Part shown: piece by piece, positions 1 through 5,219 of the stretch | Position numbering within the stretch: position 1 is the stretch's first letter | How the letters are laid out: every line of letters starts with the position of its first letter | Origin: Betaproteobacteria bacterium | GTDB lineage: Bacteria; Pseudomonadota; Gammaproteobacteria; Burkholderiales; SG8-39 | DNA length: 7,758 nucleotides | NCBI GenBank assembly: GCA_019237595.1 | Contig: JAFAGU010000202.1 | Coordinates: forward strand, 1-7,758 | Direction of reading: 5' to 3' | Made by a program: the position numbers and the translations under genes | The notes under the pieces: generated by a model | Told to the model about the DNA's origin: nothing | The model's database searches: none | The model's input: the letters and a program-made list of their open reading frames with translations, nothing else

Positions 1-143
1 CCGGCCTCGGCCTGCACATCAGCCGCAGGATCGTCGAGCACTTCGGCGGCCGGATCTGGGTCGCCGCTCGCGAAGGCCAGGGCAGCTGCTTCGCCTTTAC
101 GCTGCCGCTGGCAGGCCGCGACGTGCTCGAGCGCGCCGCCTGA
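1..143 (+). CDS. Sensor histidine kinase, C-terminal end only (partial)
   Basis: The open frame, read from base 3, gives 46 residues ending at TGA (141-143). They begin GLGLHISRRIVEHFGG and continue through GRIWV and a GQGSCFAFTLPL stretch. This is the end of a GHKL/HATPase_c ATP-binding domain: the GLGL is the G2 box that closes the ATP lid, and the Phe-rich strand with TLPL is the usual last beta-strand of histidine kinases. Sensor input and the phosphorylated His lie upstream of the window, so the stimulus cannot be read. The stop overlaps the ATG of the response regulator by one base (TGATG), so the two are translationally coupled and almost certainly form a cognate pair. Pairing with a FixJ-type regulator suggests a PAS-containing FixL/DctS/TtrS-like kinase; that is inference. 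Confidence 0.9.
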   Translation, partial: GLGLHISRRIVEHFGGRIWVAAREGQGSCFAFTLPLAGRDVLERAA

Positions 144-793
144 TGGAAAACCCCGGCGATCAGGACGCCGCGGCGACCGCCTACGTCGTCGAGGACGACG
201 AATCGATCCGGACCCTCTGGCGCTGGCTCATGGAGTCGAACGGCATCGCCGTGCGCACGTTTCCCACTGCGCCGGCGTTCATCGAGAGCTATGTGCCGGG
301 CGAGCCGGGCTGCCTGGTCCTCGACCTGCGGCTTCCCGGCATGAGCGGCCTCGAGCTGCAGGCGCATCTGCGCTCGCGCGGCATCGAGCTGCCGATTGTC
401 TTCGTCACCGCGCACGGCGACGTGCGCACCGCAGTGAAGGCGATCCAGGACGGCGCGGTCGACTTCATCGAGAAGCCTTTCGGCTATCGGGAGGCGGTCG
501 CGGTGGTGCGCAAGGCTTTCGAGCGCGATGCGGACAACCGCCGCACCAAGGCACGGGTCGAGGAGGTCGCGCGCCGCCTCGAGACGCTCACCGATCGCGA
601 GCACGCGGTGCTGCGCTGCGTCATCGCGGGCAAGCTGAACAAGGTCATCGCCGATGAGCTGGGCATCAGCGTCAAGACCGTCGAGGCGCATCGGGCCAAG
701 ATCATGGAAAAGATGGAAGTGGACTCGGTCGCGGAGCTGGTGCAGCAAACCTTAGGGTTTTCCCTAATGGAGTCCCCCACCCCCCGGGCATAG
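143..793 (+). CDS. FixJ/NarL-type response regulator (REC + LuxR-type HTH)
   Basis: A 216-residue DNA-binding response regulator. The receiver domain (about 12-125) has the acidic pair D18/D19, phospho-acceptor D61 in LVLDLRLPGMSG, switch Thr89 and Lys111 in the EKPF motif. A short linker leads to a LuxR/GerE-type helix-turn-helix at about 149-192, with LTDRE at its start and the recognition helix around ISVKTVEAHRAKIMEK. The layout and the EKPF signature place it in the FixJ/TtrR/DctR group, which usually activate sigma-70 promoters when phosphorylated. The ATG overlaps the kinase stop by one base and has no clear Shine-Dalgarno, so it is made by coupling. The protein runs about 12 residues past the usual HTH end, and that tail (GFSLMESPTPRA) is encoded by a perfect dyad with rare Leu codons. 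A role in controlling the MHS transporter downstream is inference from position. Confidence 0.93.
   Translation: MENPGDQDAAATAYVVEDDESIRTLWRWLMESNGIAVRTFPTAPAFIESYVPGEPGCLVLDLRLPGMSGLELQAHLRSRGIELPIVFVTAHGDVRTAVKAIQDGAVDFIEKPFGYREAVAVVRKAFERDADNRRTKARVEEVARRLETLTDREHAVLRCVIAGKLNKVIADELGISVKTVEAHRAKIMEKMEVDSVAELVQQTLGFSLMESPTPRA
752..767. promoter_or_regulatory. Perfect dyad TTAGGG-TTTT-CCCTAA, candidate operator
   Basis: Six-base inverted repeats separated by TTTT lie within the last codons of the response-regulator gene. In frame they read TTA GGG TTT TCC CTA ATG. TTA and CTA are the least favoured Leu codons in GC-rich genomes, and the surrounding gene uses CTG/CTC, so the DNA rather than the protein appears to be under selection. 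The centre (about 759.5) lies about 103 bases before the transporter ATG. A weak -10-like TAGCAT (791-796) would place transcription start near 803 and the dyad near -43, where LuxR-type regulators often bind. The dyad is directly visible; its operator role is inference. Confidence 0.5.
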
Positions 794-814
794 CATCCTC
801 GCGCAGCCCGCATG

Positions 815-833
815 GCGCGCCGCGAAGGCGCGC
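815..833 (+). other. GC-rich hairpin in the leader of the MHS transporter
   Basis: GCGCGCC (815-821) and GGCGCGC (827-833) form a 7-bp perfect stem around the 5-nt loop GCGAA. No T-run follows, so it is not an intrinsic terminator for the regulator gene. It lies 29 bases before the transporter ATG and could stabilise the mRNA 5' end or modulate read-through; either role is speculative. Confidence 0.4.
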
Positions 834-852
834 TGGCGAACGACAAAAGAAG

Positions 853-858
853 AGGAGG
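853..858 (+). promoter_or_regulatory. Shine-Dalgarno AGGAGG of the MHS transporter
   Basis: A consensus AGGAGG lies 4 bases before ATG 863. It decides the start: the frame is also open from ATG 812, but that would add 17 mostly polar, Arg-rich residues not expected in this family and would span the leader hairpin. Confidence 0.8.
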
Positions 859-862
859 AATC

Positions 863-2485
863 ATGGCGGCAAACGCACCAGCGGCGACTACGCACACCTT
901 CAGCGGGGAAGAGAAGCAGGTCATCTTTGCTTCATCCCTCGGCACCGTATTCGAGTGGTACGACTTCTACCTGTACGCGGTGCTCGCGCCGTTCTTCGCC
1001 GCGCTGTTCTTCCCGCCCGGAAACCAGACGGCGGCGCTGCTGTCTGCCTTCGCCGCGTATGCCGCCGGCTTCCTCGTGCGTCCCTTTGGCGCCTTGGTAT
1101 TCGGGCGGGTCGGGGACCTCGTCGGCCGCAAGTACACCTTCCTGGTCACGATCACGTTCATGGGCGCGTCCACCTTCCTGGTCGGCCTGCTGCCCACGTT
1201 CTCGAGCGTCGGCTGGCTGGCGCCGATCCTCATGGTGACGCTGCGGCTCGTCCAAGGCCTCGCTCTCGGCGGCGAGTACGGCGGAGCAGCAACGTACGTG
1301 GCCGAGCATGCGCCGCACGACCGGCGCGGCTACGACACGAGCTGGATCCAGACCACCGCGACGCTCGGCCTCTTCCTCGCGCTGGCGGTGATCTACCTCT
1401 GCCGCAGCAACATGGATGCGAAGGAATTCTCCGAGTGGGGCTGGCGCATCCCGTTCTGGCTTTCCCTCATCCTGCTGATCTTCTCGATCTACATCCGGCT
1501 CAAGCTCAATGAATCGCCGGTGTTCAAGCGGATGAAGGAGGAGGGCAAGGGCTCCAAGGCGCCCCTCACCGACAGCTTCACGAAATACCCCAACAACAAG
1601 TACGTGCTCCTCGCGCTGCTGGGCGCCACGGCGGGCCAGGGCGTCGTGTGGTACACGGGCCAGTTCTATGCCCTGTTCTTCCTCACGATCACCCTGAAGC
1701 TCGACTACGTGTCGGCTTACACGCTCATCGGGCTCTCGCTGCTGATCGGCACGCCGTTCTTCATCGTCTTCGGATGGCTCTCCGACCGGATCGGCCGGCT
1801 GAAGATCATCATGGCCGGATGCCTCATCGCCGCGGTGACCTACTTCCCGCTCTTCGCGGCCCTGACCCACTACGTCAACCCTTCGCTCGAGCAGTTCTCC
1901 CAGAAGACGTCGATCTCGGTCGCCGCCAACGAGGCGGATTGCAAGTTCCACCTCTTCGTCGGCCCGTGGAGCAAGTTCTCCGATTGCGACCGCGTGAAGG
2001 ACTACCTCACGAAGCAGGGGCTGTCGTTCAAGTCCGTCGATGGCCCGGCCGGCCAGGTGACCACCATGATCGGCAGCGAAAAAGTCGAGGGCTGGGACCA
2101 GAAGAAGCTCGCCGACGTGCTCAAGGCGGCGGGCGCGCCCCCGAGCGCGGACAAGACGAAGGTGAACTGGGTCATGACCGAGGTGATCCTCGTCGTCATG
2201 GTGATCTACGTCACCATGGTGTACGGGCCCATCGCCGCATTCCTCGTGGAGCTCTTCCCGACGGAGATTCGCTACACATCCATGTCCCTGCCGTATCACA
2301 TCGGCAACGGCTGGTTCGGCGGCATGCTGCCGCTCACCGCGACGGCGCTCGTCGCGGCGACGGGCGACATCTACTACGGCCTCTGGTATCCGATCGTCGT
2401 CGCCGTCATGTCGCTCGTGATCGGCACGCTGTTCCTGCGCGAGACCAAGGACCGCGACATCCGCACGTACCAGCACGCGGGCTAG
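863..2485 (+). CDS. MHS-family (metabolite:H+ symporter) MFS transporter with large TM9-TM10 loop
   Basis: A 540-residue inner-membrane transporter of the MHS branch of the major facilitator superfamily (relatives are the ProP, KgtP, CitA and ShiA types), which move organic acids or zwitterions with protons. Family marks: FEWYDFYLY at 30-38 in TM1, the loop 2-3 motif GRVGDLVGRK (81-90), LGGEYGGAATYVAEHAP (135-151), a second motif A, LSDRIGRLK (306-314), and TEIRYTS (467-473) after TM10. About 12 hydrophobic segments are visible. Residues about 337-435 form a hydrophilic insertion between TM9 and TM10, predicted periplasmic, with Cys360 and Cys375 suited to a disulfide. This makes it longer than the usual 430-450 residues; homologues with such a loop are common in betaproteobacteria. 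The start is ATG 863, preceded by AGGAGG (853-858); an upstream in-frame ATG at 812 has no such site. Substrate unknown; a carboxylate sensed by the upstream kinase is plausible. Confidence 0.92.
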   Translation: MAANAPAATTHTFSGEEKQVIFASSLGTVFEWYDFYLYAVLAPFFAALFFPPGNQTAALLSAFAAYAAGFLVRPFGALVFGRVGDLVGRKYTFLVTITFMGASTFLVGLLPTFSSVGWLAPILMVTLRLVQGLALGGEYGGAATYVAEHAPHDRRGYDTSWIQTTATLGLFLALAVIYLCRSNMDAKEFSEWGWRIPFWLSLILLIFSIYIRLKLNESPVFKRMKEEGKGSKAPLTDSFTKYPNNKYVLLALLGATAGQGVVWYTGQFYALFFLTITLKLDYVSAYTLIGLSLLIGTPFFIVFGWLSDRIGRLKIIMAGCLIAAVTYFPLFAALTHYVNPSLEQFSQKTSISVAANEADCKFHLFVGPWSKFSDCDRVKDYLTKQGLSFKSVDGPAGQVTTMIGSEKVEGWDQKKLADVLKAAGAPPSADKTKVNWVMTEVILVVMVIYVTMVYGPIAAFLVELFPTEIRYTSMSLPYHIGNGWFGGMLPLTATALVAATGDIYYGLWYPIVVAVMSLVIGTLFLRETKDRDIRTYQHAG

Positions 2486-2503
2486 CGCGAGATGAGCCGA
2501 AGG

Positions 2504-2531
2504 AAGCCCGCCGCGAGGCGGGCTTTTTTTT
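2504..2531 (+). terminator. Intrinsic terminator after the MHS transporter
   Basis: AAGCCCGCC (2504-2512) pairs with GGCGGGCTT (2517-2525) around the tetraloop GCGA, and a run of eight T (2524-2531) overlaps the end of the stem. It lies 18 bases after the transporter stop and isolates it from the tRNA gene. Confidence 0.93.
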
Positions 2532-2542
2532 GCCATGGGCGC

Positions 2543-2548
2543 TAGAAT
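2543..2548 (+). promoter_or_regulatory. Probable -10 box (TAGAAT) of the tRNA-Ser promoter
   Basis: TAGAAT matches the sigma-70 -10 consensus at five of six bases and ends 11 bases before the mature tRNA 5' end. The discriminator after it is GC-rich (CCGGCCTCGC), as is typical of stringently controlled stable-RNA promoters. The matching -35 position falls on the terminator stem/T-run (about 2520-2526), with no good consensus, so the promoter is only moderately supported. Confidence 0.45.
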
Positions 2549-2559
2549 TCCGGCCTCGC

Positions 2560-2650
2560 GGAGAGATGGCCGAGCGGCTTAAGGCGCACGCTTGGAAAGC
2601 GTGTAAGCGTTAATAGCGCTTCGAGGGTTCGAATCCCTCTCTCTCCGCCA
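2560..2650 (+). tRNA. tRNA-Ser, anticodon GGA
   Basis: A 91-nt type II tRNA with encoded CCA. Acceptor strand GGAGAGA (2560-2566) pairs with TCTCTCC, followed by discriminator G and CCA (2648-2650). The anticodon stem CACGC/GCGTG encloses the loop TTGGAAA, giving anticodon GGA at 2594-2596, which reads UCC and UCU serine codons. The long variable arm (roughly AGCGTTAATAGCGCT) is diagnostic of Ser tRNAs, and the T-arm GAGGG-TTCGAAT-CCCTC is complete. It sits between the transporter terminator and a convergent small gene whose stop codon is only 3 bases from the CCA end. No terminator is visible directly downstream on this strand. Confidence 0.97.
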
Positions 2651-2653
2651 GTG

Positions 2654-2881
2654 CTACTCCTGCGCGCCCAGCTTTCCCTCCTTGATCATCCACGAGAGCG
2701 CGCCGAAGACGACGCCGATCGTGCCCAGGAACGTCCAGAAGAGCGCATAGCCGATCGAATCGTCGCGCAGCGACGCGTCGGCTGCGTCCGGAAGGCTGAA
2801 GAAGCCGACGGCTGCGACGCCGAAGCACACGAGGGCGAATGCGGCGCACATCCAGACGGACGCGGCGGCGGTGATGCGCAT
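2654..2881 (-). CDS. Small two-helix membrane protein, function unknown
   Basis: A 75-residue protein starting MRITAAASVW and ending MIKEGKLGAQE. Two hydrophobic segments (about 7-29 and 43-65) are joined by an acidic loop (PDAADASLRDDS). Positive charges at both ends predict both termini in the cytoplasm. I do not recognise a family. The frame stays open upstream (to about 3235), but that part is Arg/Pro-rich, lies antisense to the metallophosphoesterase and lacks protein-like character, so ATG 2881 is chosen. No Shine-Dalgarno precedes it; instead TATAAT lies 7 bases upstream, so the mRNA may be leaderless. It is the only - strand gene seen: convergent with the tRNA and divergent from the metallophosphoesterase. 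Smooth hydrophobic/polar organisation argues that it is real. Confidence 0.72.
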   Translation of the reverse strand: MRITAAASVWMCAAFALVCFGVAAVGFFSLPDAADASLRDDSIGYALFWTFLGTIGVVFGALSWMIKEGKLGAQE

Positions 2882-2887
2882 CGGCAG

Positions 2888-2894
2888 TATTATA
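2888..2894. promoter_or_regulatory. Back-to-back -10 boxes (TATTATA) between divergent genes
   Basis: TATTATA is an AT island in GC-rich DNA. Read on - it gives the perfect -10 TATAAT (2894 to 2889) for the small membrane protein; read on + it gives TATTAT (2888-2893), which would start transcription near 2900, 23 bases before the metallophosphoesterase TTG. No good -35 is visible for either direction. Overlapping -10 elements of this symmetrical kind are known to fire in both directions in bacteria. Assignment is from sequence alone. Confidence 0.5.
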
Positions 2895-2922
2895 GGCAGC
2901 CCTTTCTTCGCGCCGGGTTCGC

Positions 2923-3663
2923 TTGATCCTCGCGCTCCTTTCCGACATCCACGCCAATCTGGAAGCGCTCGATGCGTGCCTCGCGCACGCTTCGCGCCAC
3001 GGGGCCTTGCGATTTGCATTCCTCGGCGACCTCGTCGGCTATGGCGCCGACGCCGCGCCGGTGGTCGAGCGTGTGATGGAGCATGTCTCCCGCGGGGCGA
3101 TTGCCGTCCGCGGCAACCACGACGACGCCATTGCCCGATCCCCTCGCTACATGAACGAGGCCGCGCTGCAGGCCATCGAGCGTGCGCGCGACTCGTTGAC
3201 TGCCCCGCAGAAGGCCTTCCTCGCGGGCCTTCCACTCTCCCTGAGGGAAGGCGCGATGTGCTTCGTCCATGCCTCCGCGGCGGCGCCGGAGCGCTGGGAA
3301 TATGTCGATGCGGAGTCGGCCGCGCTTCGAAGCATCGGGGCTGCGGGCACCACGTACACGTTTTCCGGCCACGTCCACGAGCAATGGCTCTTCACGGATC
3401 TCGGCGAGCGCCGCGCGGCGAAGCACAAGCCGGCGCCCGGCACCTCGATTCCTCTCGGCAGGCACCGCCGATGGCTCGCGCTCGTCGGCTCGGTCGGACA
3501 GCCGCGCGACGGCCTTCCCAGCGCTGCCTACGCGCTCTTCGATACAGAGGTGCCCGCGCTCGCCTTCCACCGCGTGGCCTACGACCACCTCGCCGCGGCG
3601 AGGAAGATCCGGGCGGCCGGCCTCCCGGAGGCGCTTGCCTATCGCGTGGAGCGCGGCGTATGA
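2923..3663 (+). CDS. Calcineurin-like metallophosphoesterase (Metallophos_2 / YfcE-like)
   Basis: A 246-residue soluble binuclear-metal phosphoesterase. The metal-site motifs occur in order: D8-x-H10 in LLSDIHANLEAL, G35-D36 in FLGDLVGYG, GNHD (64-67), H116 in CFVHAS, and GHVH (149-152); VGSVGQPRDG (188-197) is the usual late motif of this subgroup. Relatives include phosphodiesterases, diadenosine tetraphosphatase-like enzymes and phosphoprotein phosphatases, so the substrate is open. The start is TTG 2923: an in-frame TAG at 2893 and the absence of other start codons leave no alternative, and the family begins exactly at this M-hydrophobic strand. No strong Shine-Dalgarno is seen. Its stop overlaps the kinase start as ATGA (3660-3663), implying coupled translation and a shared role, possibly dephosphorylating targets of the kinase. 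Confidence 0.9.
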   Translation: MILALLSDIHANLEALDACLAHASRHGALRFAFLGDLVGYGADAAPVVERVMEHVSRGAIAVRGNHDDAIARSPRYMNEAALQAIERARDSLTAPQKAFLAGLPLSLREGAMCFVHASAAAPERWEYVDAESAALRSIGAAGTTYTFSGHVHEQWLFTDLGERRAAKHKPAPGTSIPLGRHRRWLALVGSVGQPRDGLPSAAYALFDTEVPALAFHRVAYDHLAAARKIRAAGLPEALAYRVERGV

Positions 3664-5051
3664 GCGCTGCCGAATTGCCGGGCGCATCTCCGGAGCTCGA
3701 CGGATTCGTGCTAGGAGAGCGAATCCATGCCGGCCCGGCGAGCGACATGTTCCGCGTCCGTCGTCGCGCCGCAGGCGATGTGCCGCTGCTGATGAAACGG
3801 CCCCGCACCACGGTGGGGGCGGGTGCCGCCGCGCTGATTGGATTCGAGACCGAGGCGATGGTGCTGCCCTTCCTTGGCGGGCCGCACGTGCCGACGCTCG
3901 TGGCCTCGGGCCCGCTCGATCGCGCGCCGTACCTCGTATTCGAGGAGGTTGAGGGCAGCAGCCTGGCAAGACTCGCGGAGGAAGCGCCGCTGGAGGCGTC
4001 GCGCGTAGCCGAGCTCGGGGCTGCGATCGCGGATGCACTTCACGACATCCATGGCCAGGAAGCCATCCACCTCGATCTCAAGCCGCAGAATGTGCTGATC
4101 CGTCCTTCCGGCGCCGCCGTGTTGATCGATTTCGGCATGGCGCACCATGCGCGTTGTCCGGATCTCCTCGCCGAAGAGAAGCGCTTTGCAGCCGGATCGA
4201 CGCCCTACGTCTCGCCGGAACAGGTCCTCGGCCGCAGGACCGACCCGCGGAGCGATCTTTTTGCTCTCGGCGTCATCCTCTACGAAATGGCGACGGGCAA
4301 GCTGCCCTTCGGCGTTCCGCAGACCGTTGCCGGGCTGCGCGACCGCCTCTGGCTCGAGCCCGTTCCGCCTCGTGCTCTGAAGCCGGACCTTCCTCCGTGG
4401 CTGCAGGAGGTGATCCTGCGCTGCCTGGAAGTCGACTCCGCGAAGCGCTACCAGTCGGCCGCTCACGTTGCGTTCGACCTTCGCCATCCGGACCAGGTGC
4501 CTGTCACCCAGCGCGCGGCACGCAGCAGGCGCGCCGGAGTCCTTGCGCAGGCCAGGCGCTGGTGGGCGTCCCGGCCGGCGCCCTTGCGCGAGCCTGCGGA
4601 CGAGCGAGCGGCCGAGGCTCCGGTGGTGCTCGTGGCCGTCGACACGATGCATCCCGACGATCCCCGCCATCCAGCGATCCGGGACGCCGTCGCGAGGATC
4701 CTCTCCCTCAGCGCGGATTTTCGCTTGATCCTGGTGTCGGTCGTCCACGGAGAGCCCGTCGGGGGAGCGGGCACCGAGGCCGGCATCCACCTGGAACACA
4801 CGATCCGGCTGAGACACTGGGTCGAGCCGCTGCGGCTGGGCAGCGAACGCCGGATGTCCACGCACGTGATCGAGTCGCTCAACCCGGCCGCGGCGCTGCT
4901 CGACTTTGCCAGGCACAACAATGTGGATCTCATCGTGATCGGCGCGCCGCACGCCGACCTGCAGGCTCTGGCATGGTGGCGCTCGGTCGCCTCCGCAGTC
5001 ACGGCAAACGCACACTGCAGCGTTCATGTAGTGCGTACGCCGCGCGGATAG
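3660..5051 (+). CDS. Ser/Thr protein kinase fused to a universal stress protein domain
   Basis: A 463-residue cytoplasmic fusion. Residues about 14-275 are a Hanks-type kinase: glycine loop GERIHAGPASDMF (19-31), ATP lysine K46, helix-C Glu63 or Glu65, catalytic loop HLDLKPQN (137-144; D139, K141, N144), DFG (157-159), activation segment ending TPYVSPE (181-187) and SDLFALGVILYEM (198-210). HLD replaces HRD, so the Arg that normally contacts a phosphorylated activation loop is absent. After an Arg/Pro-rich linker, residues about 320-460 form a UspA-like domain (VVLVAVD at the start, DLIVIGAP and CSVHVVR at the end). The usual Usp ATP motif G-2x-G-9x-G-S/T is degenerate (GAPHADL...WWRSV), so this domain may not bind ATP. 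No transmembrane segment is seen. Start ATG 3660 overlaps the phosphoesterase stop; the frame is open further upstream, but only as an antiparallel-like Arg-rich shadow. Targets unknown. Confidence 0.9.
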   Translation: MSAAELPGASPELDGFVLGERIHAGPASDMFRVRRRAAGDVPLLMKRPRTTVGAGAAALIGFETEAMVLPFLGGPHVPTLVASGPLDRAPYLVFEEVEGSSLARLAEEAPLEASRVAELGAAIADALHDIHGQEAIHLDLKPQNVLIRPSGAAVLIDFGMAHHARCPDLLAEEKRFAAGSTPYVSPEQVLGRRTDPRSDLFALGVILYEMATGKLPFGVPQTVAGLRDRLWLEPVPPRALKPDLPPWLQEVILRCLEVDSAKRYQSAAHVAFDLRHPDQVPVTQRAARSRRAGVLAQARRWWASRPAPLREPADERAAEAPVVLVAVDTMHPDDPRHPAIRDAVARILSLSADFRLILVSVVHGEPVGGAGTEAGIHLEHTIRLRHWVEPLRLGSERRMSTHVIESLNPAAALLDFARHNNVDLIVIGAPHADLQALAWWRSVASAVTANAHCSVHVVRTPRG

Positions 5052-5066
5052 GGATGCACAAAGAAA

Positions 5067-5092
5067 AACGCCCGGCGGTTTCGTCGGGCGTT
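5067..5092 (-). terminator. Strong hairpin after the kinase gene; terminator-like on the - strand
   Basis: AACGCCCG (5067-5074) pairs perfectly with CGGGCGTT (5085-5092), extended by G·U and C-G to a 10-bp stem around the loop GGTTTC. On the + strand it is followed by GAAGCC, not T residues, so as an intrinsic terminator for the kinase operon it is incomplete. Read on the - strand it is followed by TTTTTCTTT, a proper U-tract. It starts 15 bases after the kinase stop and may still serve as an mRNA 3'-end stabiliser on +. Confidence 0.6.
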
Positions 5093-5096
5093 GAAG

Positions 5097-5120
5097 CCAT
5101 CGCGCAGACTGACGCGATGG
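5097..5120 (+). repeat. Second perfect hairpin, CCATCGCG / CGCGATGG
   Basis: CCATCGCG (5097-5104) and CGCGATGG (5113-5120) form an 8-bp perfect stem around the loop CAGACTGA. It follows the previous hairpin by 4 bases and abuts a strong Shine-Dalgarno (5121-5126). No T-run follows. Its role is unknown; part of a structured RNA or attenuator is possible. Confidence 0.5.
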
Positions 5121-5168
5121 AGGAGGATTCAGATGACTGCAGCGTAGCGTTGGATGGCTGACTCCTCC
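5121..5168 (+). other. Shine-Dalgarno with four-codon ORF (MTAA) and downstream anti-SD
   Basis: AGGAGG (5121-5126) stands 6 bases before ATG 5133, but the frame is ATG ACT GCA GCG TAG (5133-5147), only four codons. GGAGGAG (5119-5125) is complementary to CTCCTCC (5162-5168), so the ribosome site could be closed by a long hairpin, with a small inner stem CAGCG/CGTTG inside. It could be a leader minigene, a remnant start of a lost gene, or chance. What is seen is the complementarity; function is not established. Confidence 0.35.
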
Positions 5169-5206
5169 CTTTCTGAAACCTTACGCCGCTGGATGTTTCG
5201 CTGCGG

Positions 5207-5212
5207 CATAAT
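5207..5212 (+). promoter_or_regulatory. Probable -10 box (CATAAT) of the 4.5S RNA promoter
   Basis: CATAAT matches the -10 consensus at five of six bases and lies 7 bases before the predicted 5' end of the SRP RNA, the right spacing for transcription to start at or near the mature end. GCGAGAC follows as a GC-rich discriminator. No convincing -35 is found 16-18 bases upstream. GCCGC (5185-5189) and GCGGC (5203-5207) form an inverted repeat reaching the box. Confidence 0.55.
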
Positions 5213-5219
5213 GCGAGAC

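Noticed and set aside
812..862. Upstream ATG adding 17 residues to the MHS transporter
   Set aside because: No Shine-Dalgarno, covers the GC-rich leader hairpin, and AGGAGG sits correctly for ATG 863.
484..945. 153-codon - strand frame opposite the response regulator
   Set aside because: Ser/Arg/Ala-rich shadow; no motif, and the + frame has an intact REC-HTH protein.
932..2536. 534-codon - strand open frame antisense to the MHS transporter
   Set aside because: A GC-rich antisense shadow: His/Arg/Glu-rich, without hydrophobic core or motifs, while the + frame is a clear transporter.
1648..2613. + strand frame ending MAERLKAHAWKACKR
   Set aside because: The tail is the sense translation of tRNA-Ser, and the body is an Arg/His-rich frame shadow of the MHS transporter running through its terminator.
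2560..2650. tRNA-Ser as an integration (attachment) site for a mobile element
   Set aside because: No integrase, no duplicated tRNA 3' end nearby, and no change in composition on either side.
2610..2957. Open frame on the - strand whose product ends AEREGFEPSKRY
   Set aside because: The end is the antisense translation of tRNA-Ser, a familiar artefact peptide in databases; the rest is Arg-rich and overlaps the small membrane protein gene in another frame.
2871..3659. N-terminal extension of the kinase frame
   Set aside because: The extension is an Arg/Pro-rich shadow of the metallophosphoesterase; the ATGA overlap at 3660 gives the natural start.
2890..4038. 382-codon - strand frame opposite the metallophosphoesterase and kinase start
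   Set aside because: Arg/Ala/Pro-rich without domain signatures; antisense to genes with complete catalytic motifs.
3711..5027. 438-codon - strand frame opposite the kinase-USP gene
   Set aside because: Arg/His-rich antisense shadow with no recognisable fold.
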